Source: Chitinibacter tainanensis DSM 15459 (lineage in GTDB: Bacteria; Pseudomonadota; Gammaproteobacteria; Burkholderiales; Chitinibacteraceae). From it: DNA of 64,000 bases. The position numbers were made by a program, and so were the translations under genes. The stretch spans positions 396,917-460,916 of the forward strand of contig NZ_KE386952.1 in the NCBI RefSeq assembly GCF_000429785.1. The letters are read 5' to 3'. Shown here in pieces: positions 24,450 to 31,890 of the stretch. Below the pieces are notes generated by a model. It was not told where the DNA came from and searched no databases. It worked only from the letters and a program-made list of their open reading frames with translations. Each line of letters opens with the position of its first letter. The stretch's first letter is position 1.

Positions 24450-24890
24450 TTCCTGCCGCGCAAAGGCATATACCGCAGCTTCATCAATCACGGCCACGCC
24501 TTGCAGCTGGCTCAAATCCAGCCCCAGCTTGGCCGCCAAGGTGGCCGCAGCGGGGCTGACCGCCAATAGCGGGGGGCTGGCGGGCGCGGCGCTTTGCGCT
24601 GCATCAGGTTCATCGGCGGGCAGGAGTAAATCGCCGGTAGGCAATTCGGCGATTTCCATCATCAGCAATAAATCATTGCTGTTCACGAAATCGCCATACT
24701 CGACCATCAAACTGCTGACTTGTCCGGCCTCGGGCGCCAGCACCGGCCATTCCTGATCGGCAGCCAGCAAGGTGATCAGGCAGGTATCCGCAGCCACTTG
24801 CTGGCCCGGTTTCACGTGAAACACGGCCACTTCGGCGGCTTCGGGTAATTCTGGGGCACAAATCAGATGCGTGGTGTAGCGCATTGTCAT
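24405..24890 (-). CDS. Lipoyl/biotinyl-like domain protein with E3-binding-like region, lacking the modified lysine
   Basis: A 161-residue protein. Residues about 8-80 fit a biotinyl/lipoyl beta-barrel (EVAVFHVKPGQQVAADTCLI, then LAPEAGQVSSLMVEYGDFV and LLLMMEI). The hairpin that normally reads ESDKA is here LAADQEWP, with no lysine, and the whole protein has only two lysines, both elsewhere. After an Ala/Pro linker, residues about 108-145 (VSPAAATLAAKLGLDLSQLQG, then DEAAVYAF) resemble the peripheral subunit-binding domain of E2 acyltransferases. It may be a scaffold or small-molecule/acyl-carrier binder. It is convergent with and overlaps the lipid cluster; a parS site lies inside (24808-24823). 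Confidence 0.75.
   Translation of the reverse strand: MTMRYTTHLICAPELPEAAEVAVFHVKPGQQVAADTCLITLLAADQEWPVLAPEAGQVSSLMVEYGDFVNSNDLLLMMEIAELPTGDLLLPADEPDAAQSAAPASPPLLAVSPAAATLAAKLGLDLSQLQGVAVIDEAAVYAFARQELALLARLRQLLLRP
24808..24823. other. parS-like centromere site B
   Basis: GGTTTCACGTGAAACA matches the ParB-binding consensus at 15 of 16 positions; it lies inside the lipoyl-like gene. Confidence 0.8.
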
Positions 24891-24927
24891 TATTTACTAT
24901 CCAAGGCTTGATATTCGCCAATACGAT

Positions 24928-24964
24928 GTCGGCCTTTGCCGACTAGACTATGCTGCACATAGTC
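24928..24964 (+). promoter_or_regulatory. Two tandem hairpins ahead of ackA
   Basis: GTCGGC-CTTT-GCCGAC (24928-24943) is followed at once by GACTATG-CTGCA-CATAGTC (24946-24964), between the divergent lipoyl-like and ackA genes. They could be part of an ackA leader or a transcription barrier; no known riboswitch was recognised. Confidence 0.35.
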
Positions 24965-25049
24965 GTCAGGCAGTATTCATTAAACAATCCTGCGCCGGCA
25001 AGGGCCAACCTGCGCCGACGTCGTTTTTCCGCCTTTGAGGAGTTCGTTC

Positions 25050-26237
25050 ATGAGCGATTTGGTCTTGGTGATTAATGCCGGTTCGTCGAGCATTAAGTTT
25101 TCACTGTTTGAAACGACGGCGGCTGATCCACAAGTGCTGTACAAAGGCCAGATGGAAGGCCTGTATGTTGAGCCCAAATTCAGCGCCAAAGATGCCAACG
25201 ACGAGAAAGTCGCCAACGAAACACTGCCTGCCGATGTGCCTAAAAACCATGATTACGCACTGCGCCATATGCTGGCTTGGCTACAGCAACGTTTGGGCGG
25301 CCGCCAGATCAAAGTCATTGGCCATCGCGTGGTGCACGGCGGTACGCAGTATTCTAAACCAGAGCGGGTTACGCCTGAGCTGCTGGCTGGCCTTGAAGCG
25401 CTGATTCCACTGGCGCCATTGCACGAGCCGCACAACATCGCGCCGATCAAGATTCTGCAAGACTTGCTGCCCGATGCACCACAAGTCACCTGCTTCGATA
25501 CCGCATTCCACACCACCCAGCCTGAACTGAACCAGATGTTTGCGCTGCCGCTGGATTTTGCCCAGAAAGAAGGCATCCGCCGCTACGGTTTCCACGGTTT
25601 GTCGTATGAATATATCGCCAGTGTCCTGCCACAGATCGATACCCGCGCCGCTGAAGGCCGCACTGTAGTTGCGCACTTGGGCAATGGCTCATCGATGGCC
25701 GGCCTGCTGGGTGGCGCCTGCCAAGCCACCACCATGGGCTTTACCGCACTGGAAGGTCTGCCAATGGGTACCCGCTGCGGTAGCATCGATGGCGGCGTGT
25801 TGCTGCATCTGATGAACCATCTGAAGATGGATGCCAAACAGATCGAAACCCTGCTGTATAAAGAATCTGGCCTCTTGGGTCTGTCAGGGATTTCTAGCGA
25901 TATGCGCGATCTGCACGCCTCGAGCGATCCACGCGCTAAATTTGCCACCGACTACTTCGCCCGTCGCGTAGCACGCGAAACTGCTTCACTGGCCGCGGCC
26001 ATTGGTGGCCTGGATTGCCTGGTATTCACCGCCGGGATTGGCGAAAACGACGACATTACCCGCGCAAATGTATGTCACCAGCTGCGCTGGCTGGGTGTTG
26101 AGCTGGATGAAGCCGCCAACGCGGTGCGCTCTGGCGAACCACGCCGCATCTCGCTGGCCGACAGCAAAGTAGCGGTATATGTAATCCCGACGAACGAAGA
26201 GCTGATGATTGCCCGTCAGGCACTGGCCGCGCTGTAA
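25050..26237 (+). CDS. ackA: Acetate kinase
   Basis: A 395-residue acetate kinase from ATG at 25050 (GAGGAG 8 nt upstream; an ATG 15 nt earlier is inside the ribosome-binding region). It interconverts acetate and acetyl phosphate with ATP. Family signatures: LVINAGSSSIKFSLFE, GHRVVHGGTQYS, RRYGFHGLSYEYI, AHLGNGSSMAGL, GLPMGTRCG and FTAGIGENDD. No phosphotransacetylase gene is adjacent. The codon use here is notably biased toward CTG/GGC-type common codons, as in highly expressed genes. A strong terminator follows. Confidence 0.97.
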   Translation: MSDLVLVINAGSSSIKFSLFETTAADPQVLYKGQMEGLYVEPKFSAKDANDEKVANETLPADVPKNHDYALRHMLAWLQQRLGGRQIKVIGHRVVHGGTQYSKPERVTPELLAGLEALIPLAPLHEPHNIAPIKILQDLLPDAPQVTCFDTAFHTTQPELNQMFALPLDFAQKEGIRRYGFHGLSYEYIASVLPQIDTRAAEGRTVVAHLGNGSSMAGLLGGACQATTMGFTALEGLPMGTRCGSIDGGVLLHLMNHLKMDAKQIETLLYKESGLLGLSGISSDMRDLHASSDPRAKFATDYFARRVARETASLAAAIGGLDCLVFTAGIGENDDITRANVCHQLRWLGVELDEAANAVRSGEPRRISLADSKVAVYVIPTNEELMIARQALAAL

Positions 26238-26259
26238 TTCGCGTCCAAGCTCAACCCTC

Positions 26260-26288
26260 AAAACCGCGCGGCAAGGCGCGGTTTTTTC
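26260..26288 (+). terminator. Intrinsic terminator of ackA
   Basis: Stem AAACCGCGC / GCGCGGTTT around a GGCAAG loop followed by TTTTTT, 23 nt after the ackA stop codon. Confidence 0.9.
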
Positions 26289-26441
26289 ATGCCCGGAACC
26301 GGGTGCGGGGATTTAAGTCTGAGTTAATATTCCCACGCTAAGCTGCGATCCTGTCATGGCGCTGTCATCATGCCGATGAAAAATAGCCGACACTGGGCCT
26401 TGCTGCTAGCATTAGCGTCAATCAAGACTATTGGATGTGAA

Positions 26442-27257
26442 ATGCACGATCAGAATGTGATCATTGATCTGGCCCTTGAGCCACGCAAACGACCGCTCGC
26501 GGCCGGCTGGGCTTGGCTGCAGCGCTCGTATCAGCTTTACCGGCAGGCCCCAGTGCCATGGTTAAAAATTAGCACGCTGTTTTTTGGGCTGATGCTGCTG
26601 ACCGGCTTGCTGCCTGTGCTCGGCTTTGTTGTAAGTGTGATCATCGCGCCGATTTTCCTTGGCGGCATTGCGGTGGCAGCCCAGCGTACGGTAGCTGGGC
26701 AATTACCGCCGGTGGAAGATCTATTCCTCGGCTTTAAAACCAAGGCCAGTGAGCTAGCGAAAGTGGGCGGGTTTTATATCCTCGGCGGCTTTGCGGTAGT
26801 CGTGGCAGTATCGATGCTCACGGGCATCCTGCACAGTATCGGCCTCATTGGCGCCTTGCCCGAAAAGCTGGAAAGCCTGCAACAAATCCGGCATTTGTGG
26901 CCAATTGGCGTACTGCTGCTGATGGGTTTGCTGGGGGTATACAGCGCCTATTTTTATGCGCCGATCTTGGTGATGCTGGATCAGCTATCCGCTGGTGAAG
27001 CGATGAAAATGTCTTGGGTCGGCTTCTGGCGTAATTGGCTGCCGCTGATGATGATGTCTTTGCTACTGGCCGTAATCCTGTTTGCTGCGCTGATGTTAGG
27101 TACCCAGCTAAATCAATTGTTGAGCGGCATTCCCTTGCTGGCCGATTTGCCGATGTTTGTGGTTTGGTGTTTATGCATGCCGCTGGTGCTGATTAGTAGT
27201 TATGTGTGTTATGCCGATGTGTTTGTCTCTACAACCCCCACTGGAGATCATTTGTGA
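26442..27257 (+). CDS. BPSS1780-family polytopic membrane protein
   Basis: About 271 residues from ATG at 26442 (MHDQNVIIDLALEPRKRP); ATG codons at 26370 and 26376 would add an apparently unrelated leader without a ribosome-binding site. RPLAAGWAWLQRSYQLYRQAP is the typical N-terminal motif, followed by about five membrane helices (FFGLMLLTGLLPVLGFVV, VGGFYILGGFAVVVAVSML, LMMMSLLLAVILFAALML) and FYAPILVMLDQLSAGEAMKMSW. This betaproteobacterial family has no assigned function. It overlaps dgkA by 4 nt, so the two form an operon. Confidence 0.85.
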   Translation: MHDQNVIIDLALEPRKRPLAAGWAWLQRSYQLYRQAPVPWLKISTLFFGLMLLTGLLPVLGFVVSVIIAPIFLGGIAVAAQRTVAGQLPPVEDLFLGFKTKASELAKVGGFYILGGFAVVVAVSMLTGILHSIGLIGALPEKLESLQQIRHLWPIGVLLLMGLLGVYSAYFYAPILVMLDQLSAGEAMKMSWVGFWRNWLPLMMMSLLLAVILFAALMLGTQLNQLLSGIPLLADLPMFVVWCLCMPLVLISSYVCYADVFVSTTPTGDHL

Positions 27258-27625
27258 GCGAAAGTCCATTTAAAGGTAAGACTGGGATCAAGCGCGTATT
27301 CAACGCCTTGGGCTACTCGCTAGATGGCCTCGCGGCCGGCTGGAAAAATGAAGCGGCATTTCGCCAAGTTACCCTGCTGGCTTTGGTCGGGATTCCGATC
27401 GCGCTGTTTTTACCGGTGCCGGTCTGGGGTAAAGCCTTGCTGGTCGGCAGCCACCTCGCTTGCGTGATTGTCGAGCTGCTCAATTCAGCGGTGGAAGCCG
27501 CGGTTGACCATACATCGTTGGAAAAACACATTCTGGCCAAACGCGCGAAAGACTTAGGCAGTGCCGCACAGTTGGTAGGCTTACTGAACCTCAGCGCCAT
27601 GTGGGCGCTGGTGTTGCTGGCCTAA
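27254..27625 (+). CDS. dgkA: Diacylglycerol kinase DgkA
   Basis: A 123-residue three-helix membrane kinase that phosphorylates diacylglycerol left from membrane-derived glucan synthesis, returning it to phospholipid synthesis. The start is GTG at 27254, overlapping the previous stop, with GGAG 7 nt upstream; the longer ATG frame is a shadow. FNALGYSLDGLAAGWKNEAAFRQV and the catalytic VELLNSAVEAAVD (Glu and Asn) are intact, followed by AKDLGSAAQLVGLLNL. A strong terminator follows. Confidence 0.95.
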   Translation: MSESPFKGKTGIKRVFNALGYSLDGLAAGWKNEAAFRQVTLLALVGIPIALFLPVPVWGKALLVGSHLACVIVELLNSAVEAAVDHTSLEKHILAKRAKDLGSAAQLVGLLNLSAMWALVLLA

Positions 27626-27643
27626 AGCACACACCACAGACGC

Positions 27644-27671
27644 AAAAAAACGGGCCTCGGCCCGTTTTTTA
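27644..27671. terminator. Bidirectional terminator after dgkA
   Basis: A-rich run, stem ACGGGCC-TC-GGCCCGT, then TTTTTT, between the convergent dgkA and DUF2721 genes. Confidence 0.9.
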
Positions 27672-27687
27672 TTGCCCACATTGCTGC

Positions 27688-28104
27688 TTACGACTGATGT
27701 TGGCGAATATCGTCTTCCAGATCCGACATCAGAATTTTCAGCGCGGCATCTGACACCATCACTTCCATCAGACACAACAGCAAAGAGCCCACCATCATCA
27801 AGAGGCTGGCAAAAAACAAGCCTTGCGCCCAGGCATTGTGTTCAAGCGAAACCAGCACCATCGAGATAATGCACATCAGCAGGCTGCTTACCCCAAACGC
27901 CTGCATATAGCGGATCAACCAAACCCGCATTTTCAGGTTTTTTAATTGCCGCAAAATATTAACGTGGGGGGTGGCGCGGTGGTGTTCGTACAGCTGGCGG
28001 ATGATGCTGGACAGGGCCAGAAAGCGATTGGTGTAGGCCAGCATCAACAGGGAAATAGCGGGGAAGAGCAGTGAAGGGGTATTGATACTAAAGTTATCCA
28101 TCAT
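27688..28104 (-). CDS. DUF2721-family membrane protein
   Basis: A 138-residue protein with three membrane helices. SLLFPAISLLMLAYTNRFLALSSIIR is the hallmark of DUF2721, with a charged cytoplasmic loop (QLYEHHRATPH, NLKMRVWLIRY) and a C-terminal acidic tail. No function is known. AAAGGTC precedes the double ATG start. It overlaps the end of the LytTR response regulator gene by 11 nt and so is the third gene of that operon, perhaps a membrane accessory to the two-component system. Confidence 0.85.
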   Translation of the reverse strand: MMDNFSINTPSLLFPAISLLMLAYTNRFLALSSIIRQLYEHHRATPHVNILRQLKNLKMRVWLIRYMQAFGVSSLLMCIISMVLVSLEHNAWAQGLFFASLLMMVGSLLLCLMEVMVSDAALKILMSDLEDDIRQHQS

Positions 28105-28867
28105 GACCTTTCTTGAATTCTTTGATCACGTGCTGTTGCCGACGGCTGACCGCCAATCGCTCGGGCACATCACGCAATACCACCACCCAGTGCGCCTCGC
28201 CGCCATTCACTGCGGCGCGCTCGAATCCGGCAATACTATCGCGCGCCACCAAGCAATTGCGGTGAATTCGCACAAACTTTGATCCAAATTCATCTTCCAG
28301 TTTGGTGAGGGAGTCTTCCAGTAAATATTCACGGTCATGCGTGCGCAGGGTAATGTATTTCTGCTCAGCTTTCAGAAAGCGCGCCTCAGACACCGGGATC
28401 AAGTGCACACGGCCACGCTCTGAGACACTGAAATGGGTGCGGGCGCCTTCATTAGCCGGCGTCACTTGAATAGGCTCGCCAGCGTGCTGACGCAGTTCCA
28501 GCGCGCGGCGCAGTGCCGCCAGCAGGCGCTCGGTGCGAATCGGTTTGAGCAGGTAATCCACGGCGCGGACATCAAAAGCCGCCACACCGTAGTCTTCAAA
28601 GGCAGTAGCAAAAATCACGGCTGGTGGTTTGGCCAGCTGCAGCAGTTTGCGTGCCACTTCAATCCCGCTCATTTGCGGCATCTGGATATCCAGAATCACC
28701 AAATCAATGTCGTGTTCAGCGATTTGCGGCAGCGCCGCAATCCCATTGGTGGCGGTGCCCACCACGGTATGCGGACACTCGCTGGCGCAATCGGCCAGCA
28801 GATCTTGCAAGCGGGCAAGAGCCGGTAATTCATCATCGACTAAAAACAGACGCAGCGGTTTGCTCAT
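28094..28867 (-). CDS. LytTR-type response regulator (AlgR-like)
   Basis: A 257-residue response regulator. The receiver domain (1-120) has the acidic pocket LVDDE, the phospho-acceptor D60 in LVILDIQMP and the switch Lys in LKPIR. The LytTR DNA-binding domain (about 145-250) reads VHLIPVSEARFLKAEQKYITLRT, with FVRIHRNCLV and VVLRDVPERLAVSRRQ. This is the AlgR/VirR arrangement. It overlaps its histidine kinase gene by 35 nt, a strong sign of a cognate pair. Such pairs control type IV pili, motility or exopolysaccharide in related bacteria; the target here is unknown. Confidence 0.92.
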   Translation of the reverse strand: MSKPLRLFLVDDELPALARLQDLLADCASECPHTVVGTATNGIAALPQIAEHDIDLVILDIQMPQMSGIEVARKLLQLAKPPAVIFATAFEDYGVAAFDVRAVDYLLKPIRTERLLAALRRALELRQHAGEPIQVTPANEGARTHFSVSERGRVHLIPVSEARFLKAEQKYITLRTHDREYLLEDSLTKLEDEFGSKFVRIHRNCLVARDSIAGFERAAVNGGEAHWVVVLRDVPERLAVSRRQQHVIKEFKKGHDG

Positions 28868-29864
28868 GCTTCAGCTCCCGAAAAGGCAGCACGATATGTA
28901 TTTGATAATAGTCATTTCCACGCTGAATGCTCAGATTTGCCTCAGCATCAAAGTACAGCAGCAATCTTTCTCGCACATTATCCTGGGCCATGCCATTACC
29001 GATTCTCTGTACGGCACTGGGCACCAAGGGATTGCGGATATCAATGTGGACCTCGTTGCGGACCCGAAAAGCGTTGATATGGATCGTGCCGGTTTCGATA
29101 CTGGGTTCGATCCCGTGGTAGACCGCATTCTCAAGCAACGGCTGCAAAATCAGTGGCGGAATCAATGCCTTTTTCGGCATTTGCTCGATGTGCCATTGCA
29201 CATCCAGTCGCTCACCCAAGCGGGCTTTTTCGATTTCCAGATAGCCGCGAGCGAGTTCGATCTCCCGCTCCAGCGTTGATAGGCCCTGTTGCGTCCCCAT
29301 CGCCACCCGGAATAATTCGGACAGATTTTGCAGTAGCTGCTCCGCTAATTTGGGCTGGCTACGAATCAAAGATAGCACTGCATTCAAACTATTGAAGAAA
29401 AAATGTGGGCGAATCCGTGCCTGCAACGCCACCAGCCGTGCTTCAGCCAGCCGAGGCGAGAGGGTTTTCAGCCACAATTGGTAATGCCACAACAGCAAAG
29501 TGGTCGATAAAGCGGCCAACAGCAACATTTGCCACGGATCAGGCTGGGGCAATTCCAGCAGCAAGCCCCCCAACAGTTGCTGCAATAGCCACGTCCAGCC
29601 CAGCACCACGCCATACACCACCGCCACGGCTCGGCGGTAGGGCCAGCGGGATAGCCAAGGAGCCAGTGCTCCTAGGCAGGCCAGTGCCCCCAGCAAAACC
29701 GGCTCGACCCAGAAAGCGGCATCCGTCAATCGGCTTGACCATTCATTCCAATGGGTCAAGCTACTTAACACATACATCAATAGCCCCACATGGGCGAGCA
29801 ACAGTGCGCGGAAAACCACGCCAAAATTCCGAAAGTCGGGCATTACAGGTGCTGCGTCGTGCAT
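28833..29864 (-). CDS. LytS/AlgZ-type sensor histidine kinase
   Basis: A 343-residue kinase with four hydrophobic N-terminal helices (about 17-150) and a 5TM-like or FimS-type membrane sensor, then a His_kinase domain: RIRPHFFFNSLNAVLSLIRSQ holds the phospho-acceptor His, LQPLLENAVYHGIEP is the N-box, and IGNGMAQDNVRERLLLYF corresponds to the G-box region, though the usual glycines are partly replaced (GNGMAQDN). It faces comM divergently. The long 35-nt overlap with the response regulator gene marks the pair. Confidence 0.9.
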   Translation of the reverse strand: MHDAAPVMPDFRNFGVVFRALLLAHVGLLMYVLSSLTHWNEWSSRLTDAAFWVEPVLLGALACLGALAPWLSRWPYRRAVAVVYGVVLGWTWLLQQLLGGLLLELPQPDPWQMLLLAALSTTLLLWHYQLWLKTLSPRLAEARLVALQARIRPHFFFNSLNAVLSLIRSQPKLAEQLLQNLSELFRVAMGTQQGLSTLEREIELARGYLEIEKARLGERLDVQWHIEQMPKKALIPPLILQPLLENAVYHGIEPSIETGTIHINAFRVRNEVHIDIRNPLVPSAVQRIGNGMAQDNVRERLLLYFDAEANLSIQRGNDYYQIHIVLPFRELKHEQTAASVFSR

Positions 29865-29933
29865 GGGTTTGCCAAATCCTGAATCTGTCTTCTTAAATGG
29901 TGAAGATCAGCATAGCATCGACTCGGGTCCACC

Positions 29934-31427
29934 ATGGGATTGGCAGTACTGTATTCGCGCGCTTTAGACGGCATGCACGCCACCCCGGTGACGGTGGAAG
30001 TCCATTTGTCCAATGGCTTGCCGGCCTTCAGCCTCGTGGGCCTCGCCGACACTGAGGTGCGCGAAGCCCGCGAACGCGTGCGCGCGGCCATCTTGGTAGC
30101 CGGCTTTGAATTTCCGATGCAGCGCATAACCGTTAACCTCGCGCCGGCCGATTTACCGAAGGGGGCAGGGCATTTTGATTTGGCGATTGCGCTGGGCATA
30201 CTGGCCGCAAGCGGGCAAATTCCTGCCGAGCGCCTGGCCGAGTACGAATTTGCGGGCGAGCTCGGCCTGACCGGTGAATTGCGTGCGGTGCGTGGCGCAC
30301 TGGCGCTGGCGGTAGCGGCGAAGCAGGCTGGGCGGCAGCTGATAGTGAGCGCTGCCAGTGCCGCAGAAGCTGCTTTGATTGCTGAGGCGCTGGTCTTGAG
30401 CGCCGAGCATTTACTGGCGGTATGTCGCCATTTGCATCAACAAGGCGACCTATTGCCCGCCAAGCCAACCGCCACAAGCGCTGGCGAGATATACCCCGAT
30501 ATGCAGGATGTAAAGGGCCAACATGCGGCGCGGCGTGCTCTAGAAATCGCCGCCGCCGGCGGGCATTCATTACTACTGATCGGGCCACCGGGCACCGGCA
30601 AATCGATGCTGGCCCAGCGCCTACCCGGCATCCTGCCCCCGCTCACACCGCAAGAAGCCCTCGAAGCCGCCACCATTCAATCCTTAGGGCAGCAGGGGCT
30701 AGATGCGCGCCGATTTGGTCAACGTGCTTACCGTAGTCCACACCACACCGCCAGCAGCGTGGCACTGGTAGGCGGTGGCAGCACGCCGCAGCCGGGCGAA
30801 ATCTCGCTGGCGCATCATGGCGTGTTGTTTCTCGATGAATTACCCGAATTTGATCGCAAAGTGCTGGAAGTGCTGCGCGAGCCACTGGAAAACGGCCGCA
30901 TTCATATCTCGCGCGCCGCTCGACAAGCCGAGTTTCCAGCCCGTTTTCAGCTGATTGCCGCGATGAATCCCTGCCCTTGTGGGTATCTGGGGCATCCGCA
31001 TAAATCCTGCCGCTGCACCCCAGAGCAAATCGCCCGTTATCGCGGCAAGATTTCTGGCCCATTGCTCGATCGGCTGGATTTGGTGGTGGAAGTCGGAGCG
31101 CTAAGCGAGAGCGTATTAACCAGCGCGCAAACCGGCGAGCCCAGCGCCGCCATTCGCCCACGGGTGCTGCGGGCGCGAGAAACCCAAACCAGCCGCCAAG
31201 GCCACGCCAATGCGACGCTTAGCGGCCCCGCCTTAGATCAGTGTTGCCAGCCGGATGCTGCAGGCCTTGCCCTGCTGCAAAAGGCGATTCAGCAGTGGCA
31301 ATGGTCTGCGCGCGCCTATCACCGCGTATTACGCGTAGCTCGCACCATCGCCGATTTAGCGGCGTGTACCGATATTCAGCCCCAGCATGTGGCCGAGGCG
31401 ATCCAGCTACGCCGCACGCTAGAGTAA
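29934..31427 (+). CDS. comM: ComM/YifB-family MCM-like AAA+ ATPase
   Basis: A 497-residue ComM, the hexameric helicase that extends strand invasion (branch migration) during natural transformation. The N-terminal Lon-like domain (YSRALDGMHATPVTVEVHLSNGLPAFSLVGL read in parts) is followed by an AAA+ core: LLLIGPPGTGKSMLAQRLPG (Walker A), GVLFLDELPEFDRKVLEVL (Walker B), a zinc-type MNPCPCGYLGHPHKSCRC motif and the Mg-chelatase-type C-terminal region. The interdomain linker (about residues 172-188) is encoded by a 49-bp dispersed repeat (30448-30496). Its presence suggests competence for DNA uptake, though other com genes are not in view. Confidence 0.95.
   Translation: MGLAVLYSRALDGMHATPVTVEVHLSNGLPAFSLVGLADTEVREARERVRAAILVAGFEFPMQRITVNLAPADLPKGAGHFDLAIALGILAASGQIPAERLAEYEFAGELGLTGELRAVRGALALAVAAKQAGRQLIVSAASAAEAALIAEALVLSAEHLLAVCRHLHQQGDLLPAKPTATSAGEIYPDMQDVKGQHAARRALEIAAAGGHSLLLIGPPGTGKSMLAQRLPGILPPLTPQEALEAATIQSLGQQGLDARRFGQRAYRSPHHTASSVALVGGGSTPQPGEISLAHHGVLFLDELPEFDRKVLEVLREPLENGRIHISRAARQAEFPARFQLIAAMNPCPCGYLGHPHKSCRCTPEQIARYRGKISGPLLDRLDLVVEVGALSESVLTSAQTGEPSAAIRPRVLRARETQTSRQGHANATLSGPALDQCCQPDAAGLALLQKAIQQWQWSARAYHRVLRVARTIADLAACTDIQPQHVAEAIQLRRTLE
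30448..30496. repeat. 49-bp element, copy 9, inside comM
   Basis: ACCTATTGCCCGCC to GAGATATACCC, 49 bp. TATTGCCCGCCAAGC is shared with copy 4719. It is translated in the linker between the Lon-like and AAA+ domains of ComM. Confidence 0.55.
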
Positions 31428-31510
31428 AAAACTATGGACAACGTAGCAACAATCAATTTCAGCAATCAAGCACCGCCCATTAGACTGAAGCAAACCTAAG
31501 GAGAAGCGCC

Positions 31511-31582
31511 ATGACCCCACTCAACGAAATCTGGCAAATCCTGCTTGAAGTTAGCGCCGATTTTGCCGCCAGCCACGCCTAA
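31511..31582 (+). CDS. Possible 23-residue small protein after comM
   Basis: A short frame, MTPLNEIWQILLEV then SADFAASHA, preceded by a strong AAGGAG at ideal spacing (8 nt). It is amphipathic with a Trp near the N-terminus, as in small membrane-associated peptides. No family was recognised. It might instead be the start of a gene truncated by the 49-bp element that begins 9 nt after its stop codon. The good ribosome-binding site is the main evidence. Confidence 0.4.
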   Translation: MTPLNEIWQILLEVSADFAASHA

Positions 31583-31590
31583 TCTGCAGG

Positions 31591-31639
31591 GGGTATAGCC
31601 TGCCAAGCAAGCTCCATAAATGCGTACAAGGCAATACCC
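31591..31639. repeat. 49-bp element, copy 10
   Basis: Perfect ends, GGGTATAGCCTGCC to AAGGCAATACCC; about three quarters identical to copy 4719 and sharing its right part with copy 465. It lies between comM and parE. Confidence 0.85.
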
Positions 31640-31742
31640 ATTGTCTTTTATTTAGTCAACATCGCTGACGCTTCACAAAAAGACCTGCCTAGCAATGAAT
31701 AATTGCAGGCGAATCGTGCAAGCGCCGACGGGATAGAGCACG

Positions 31743-31771
31743 GCATCGTTACCGCACAGCGGCAACGATGC
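31743..31771. other. Long hairpin in the comM-parE gap
   Basis: GCATCGTTACCG pairs with CGGCAACGATGC (one mismatch) around a CACAG loop. It has no T run and is not a terminator of the usual kind. Apart from this, two 49-bp elements, a short frame and a terminator, the 31428-31889 gap shows nothing. Confidence 0.5.
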
Positions 31772-31796
31772 GCAGCTAAAGCTCACATCGCAAGCA

Positions 31797-31831
31797 TAAA
31801 AAAGGCGGCCCAGATATTGGCCGCCCTTTTA
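31797..31831. terminator. Bidirectional terminator between comM and parE
   Basis: AAAAAAGGCGGCC-CAGATATT-GGCCGCCCTTTT: a 7-bp GC stem flanked by A and T runs, suited to both convergent transcripts. Confidence 0.85.
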
Positions 31832-31841
31832 TTACCCGGGA

Positions 31842-31890
31842 GGGTATAAGCTGAAACGCGATGACCAGCAAAGCCTAGACAACAATACCC
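31842..31890. repeat. 49-bp element, copy 11
   Basis: Perfect ends, GGGTATAAGC to AACAATACCC; its last base is the G of the minus-strand TAG stop of parE, just as at ruvC and the nitroreductase gene. Confidence 0.8.

Noticed and set aside
26935-26940. Single GGGTAT hexamers (26935, 28077, 30981, 33149, 56603, 62473) and ATACCC hexamers (33503, 41225, 50411, 58465)
   Set aside because: None has a matching partner 49 bp away; they fit chance.
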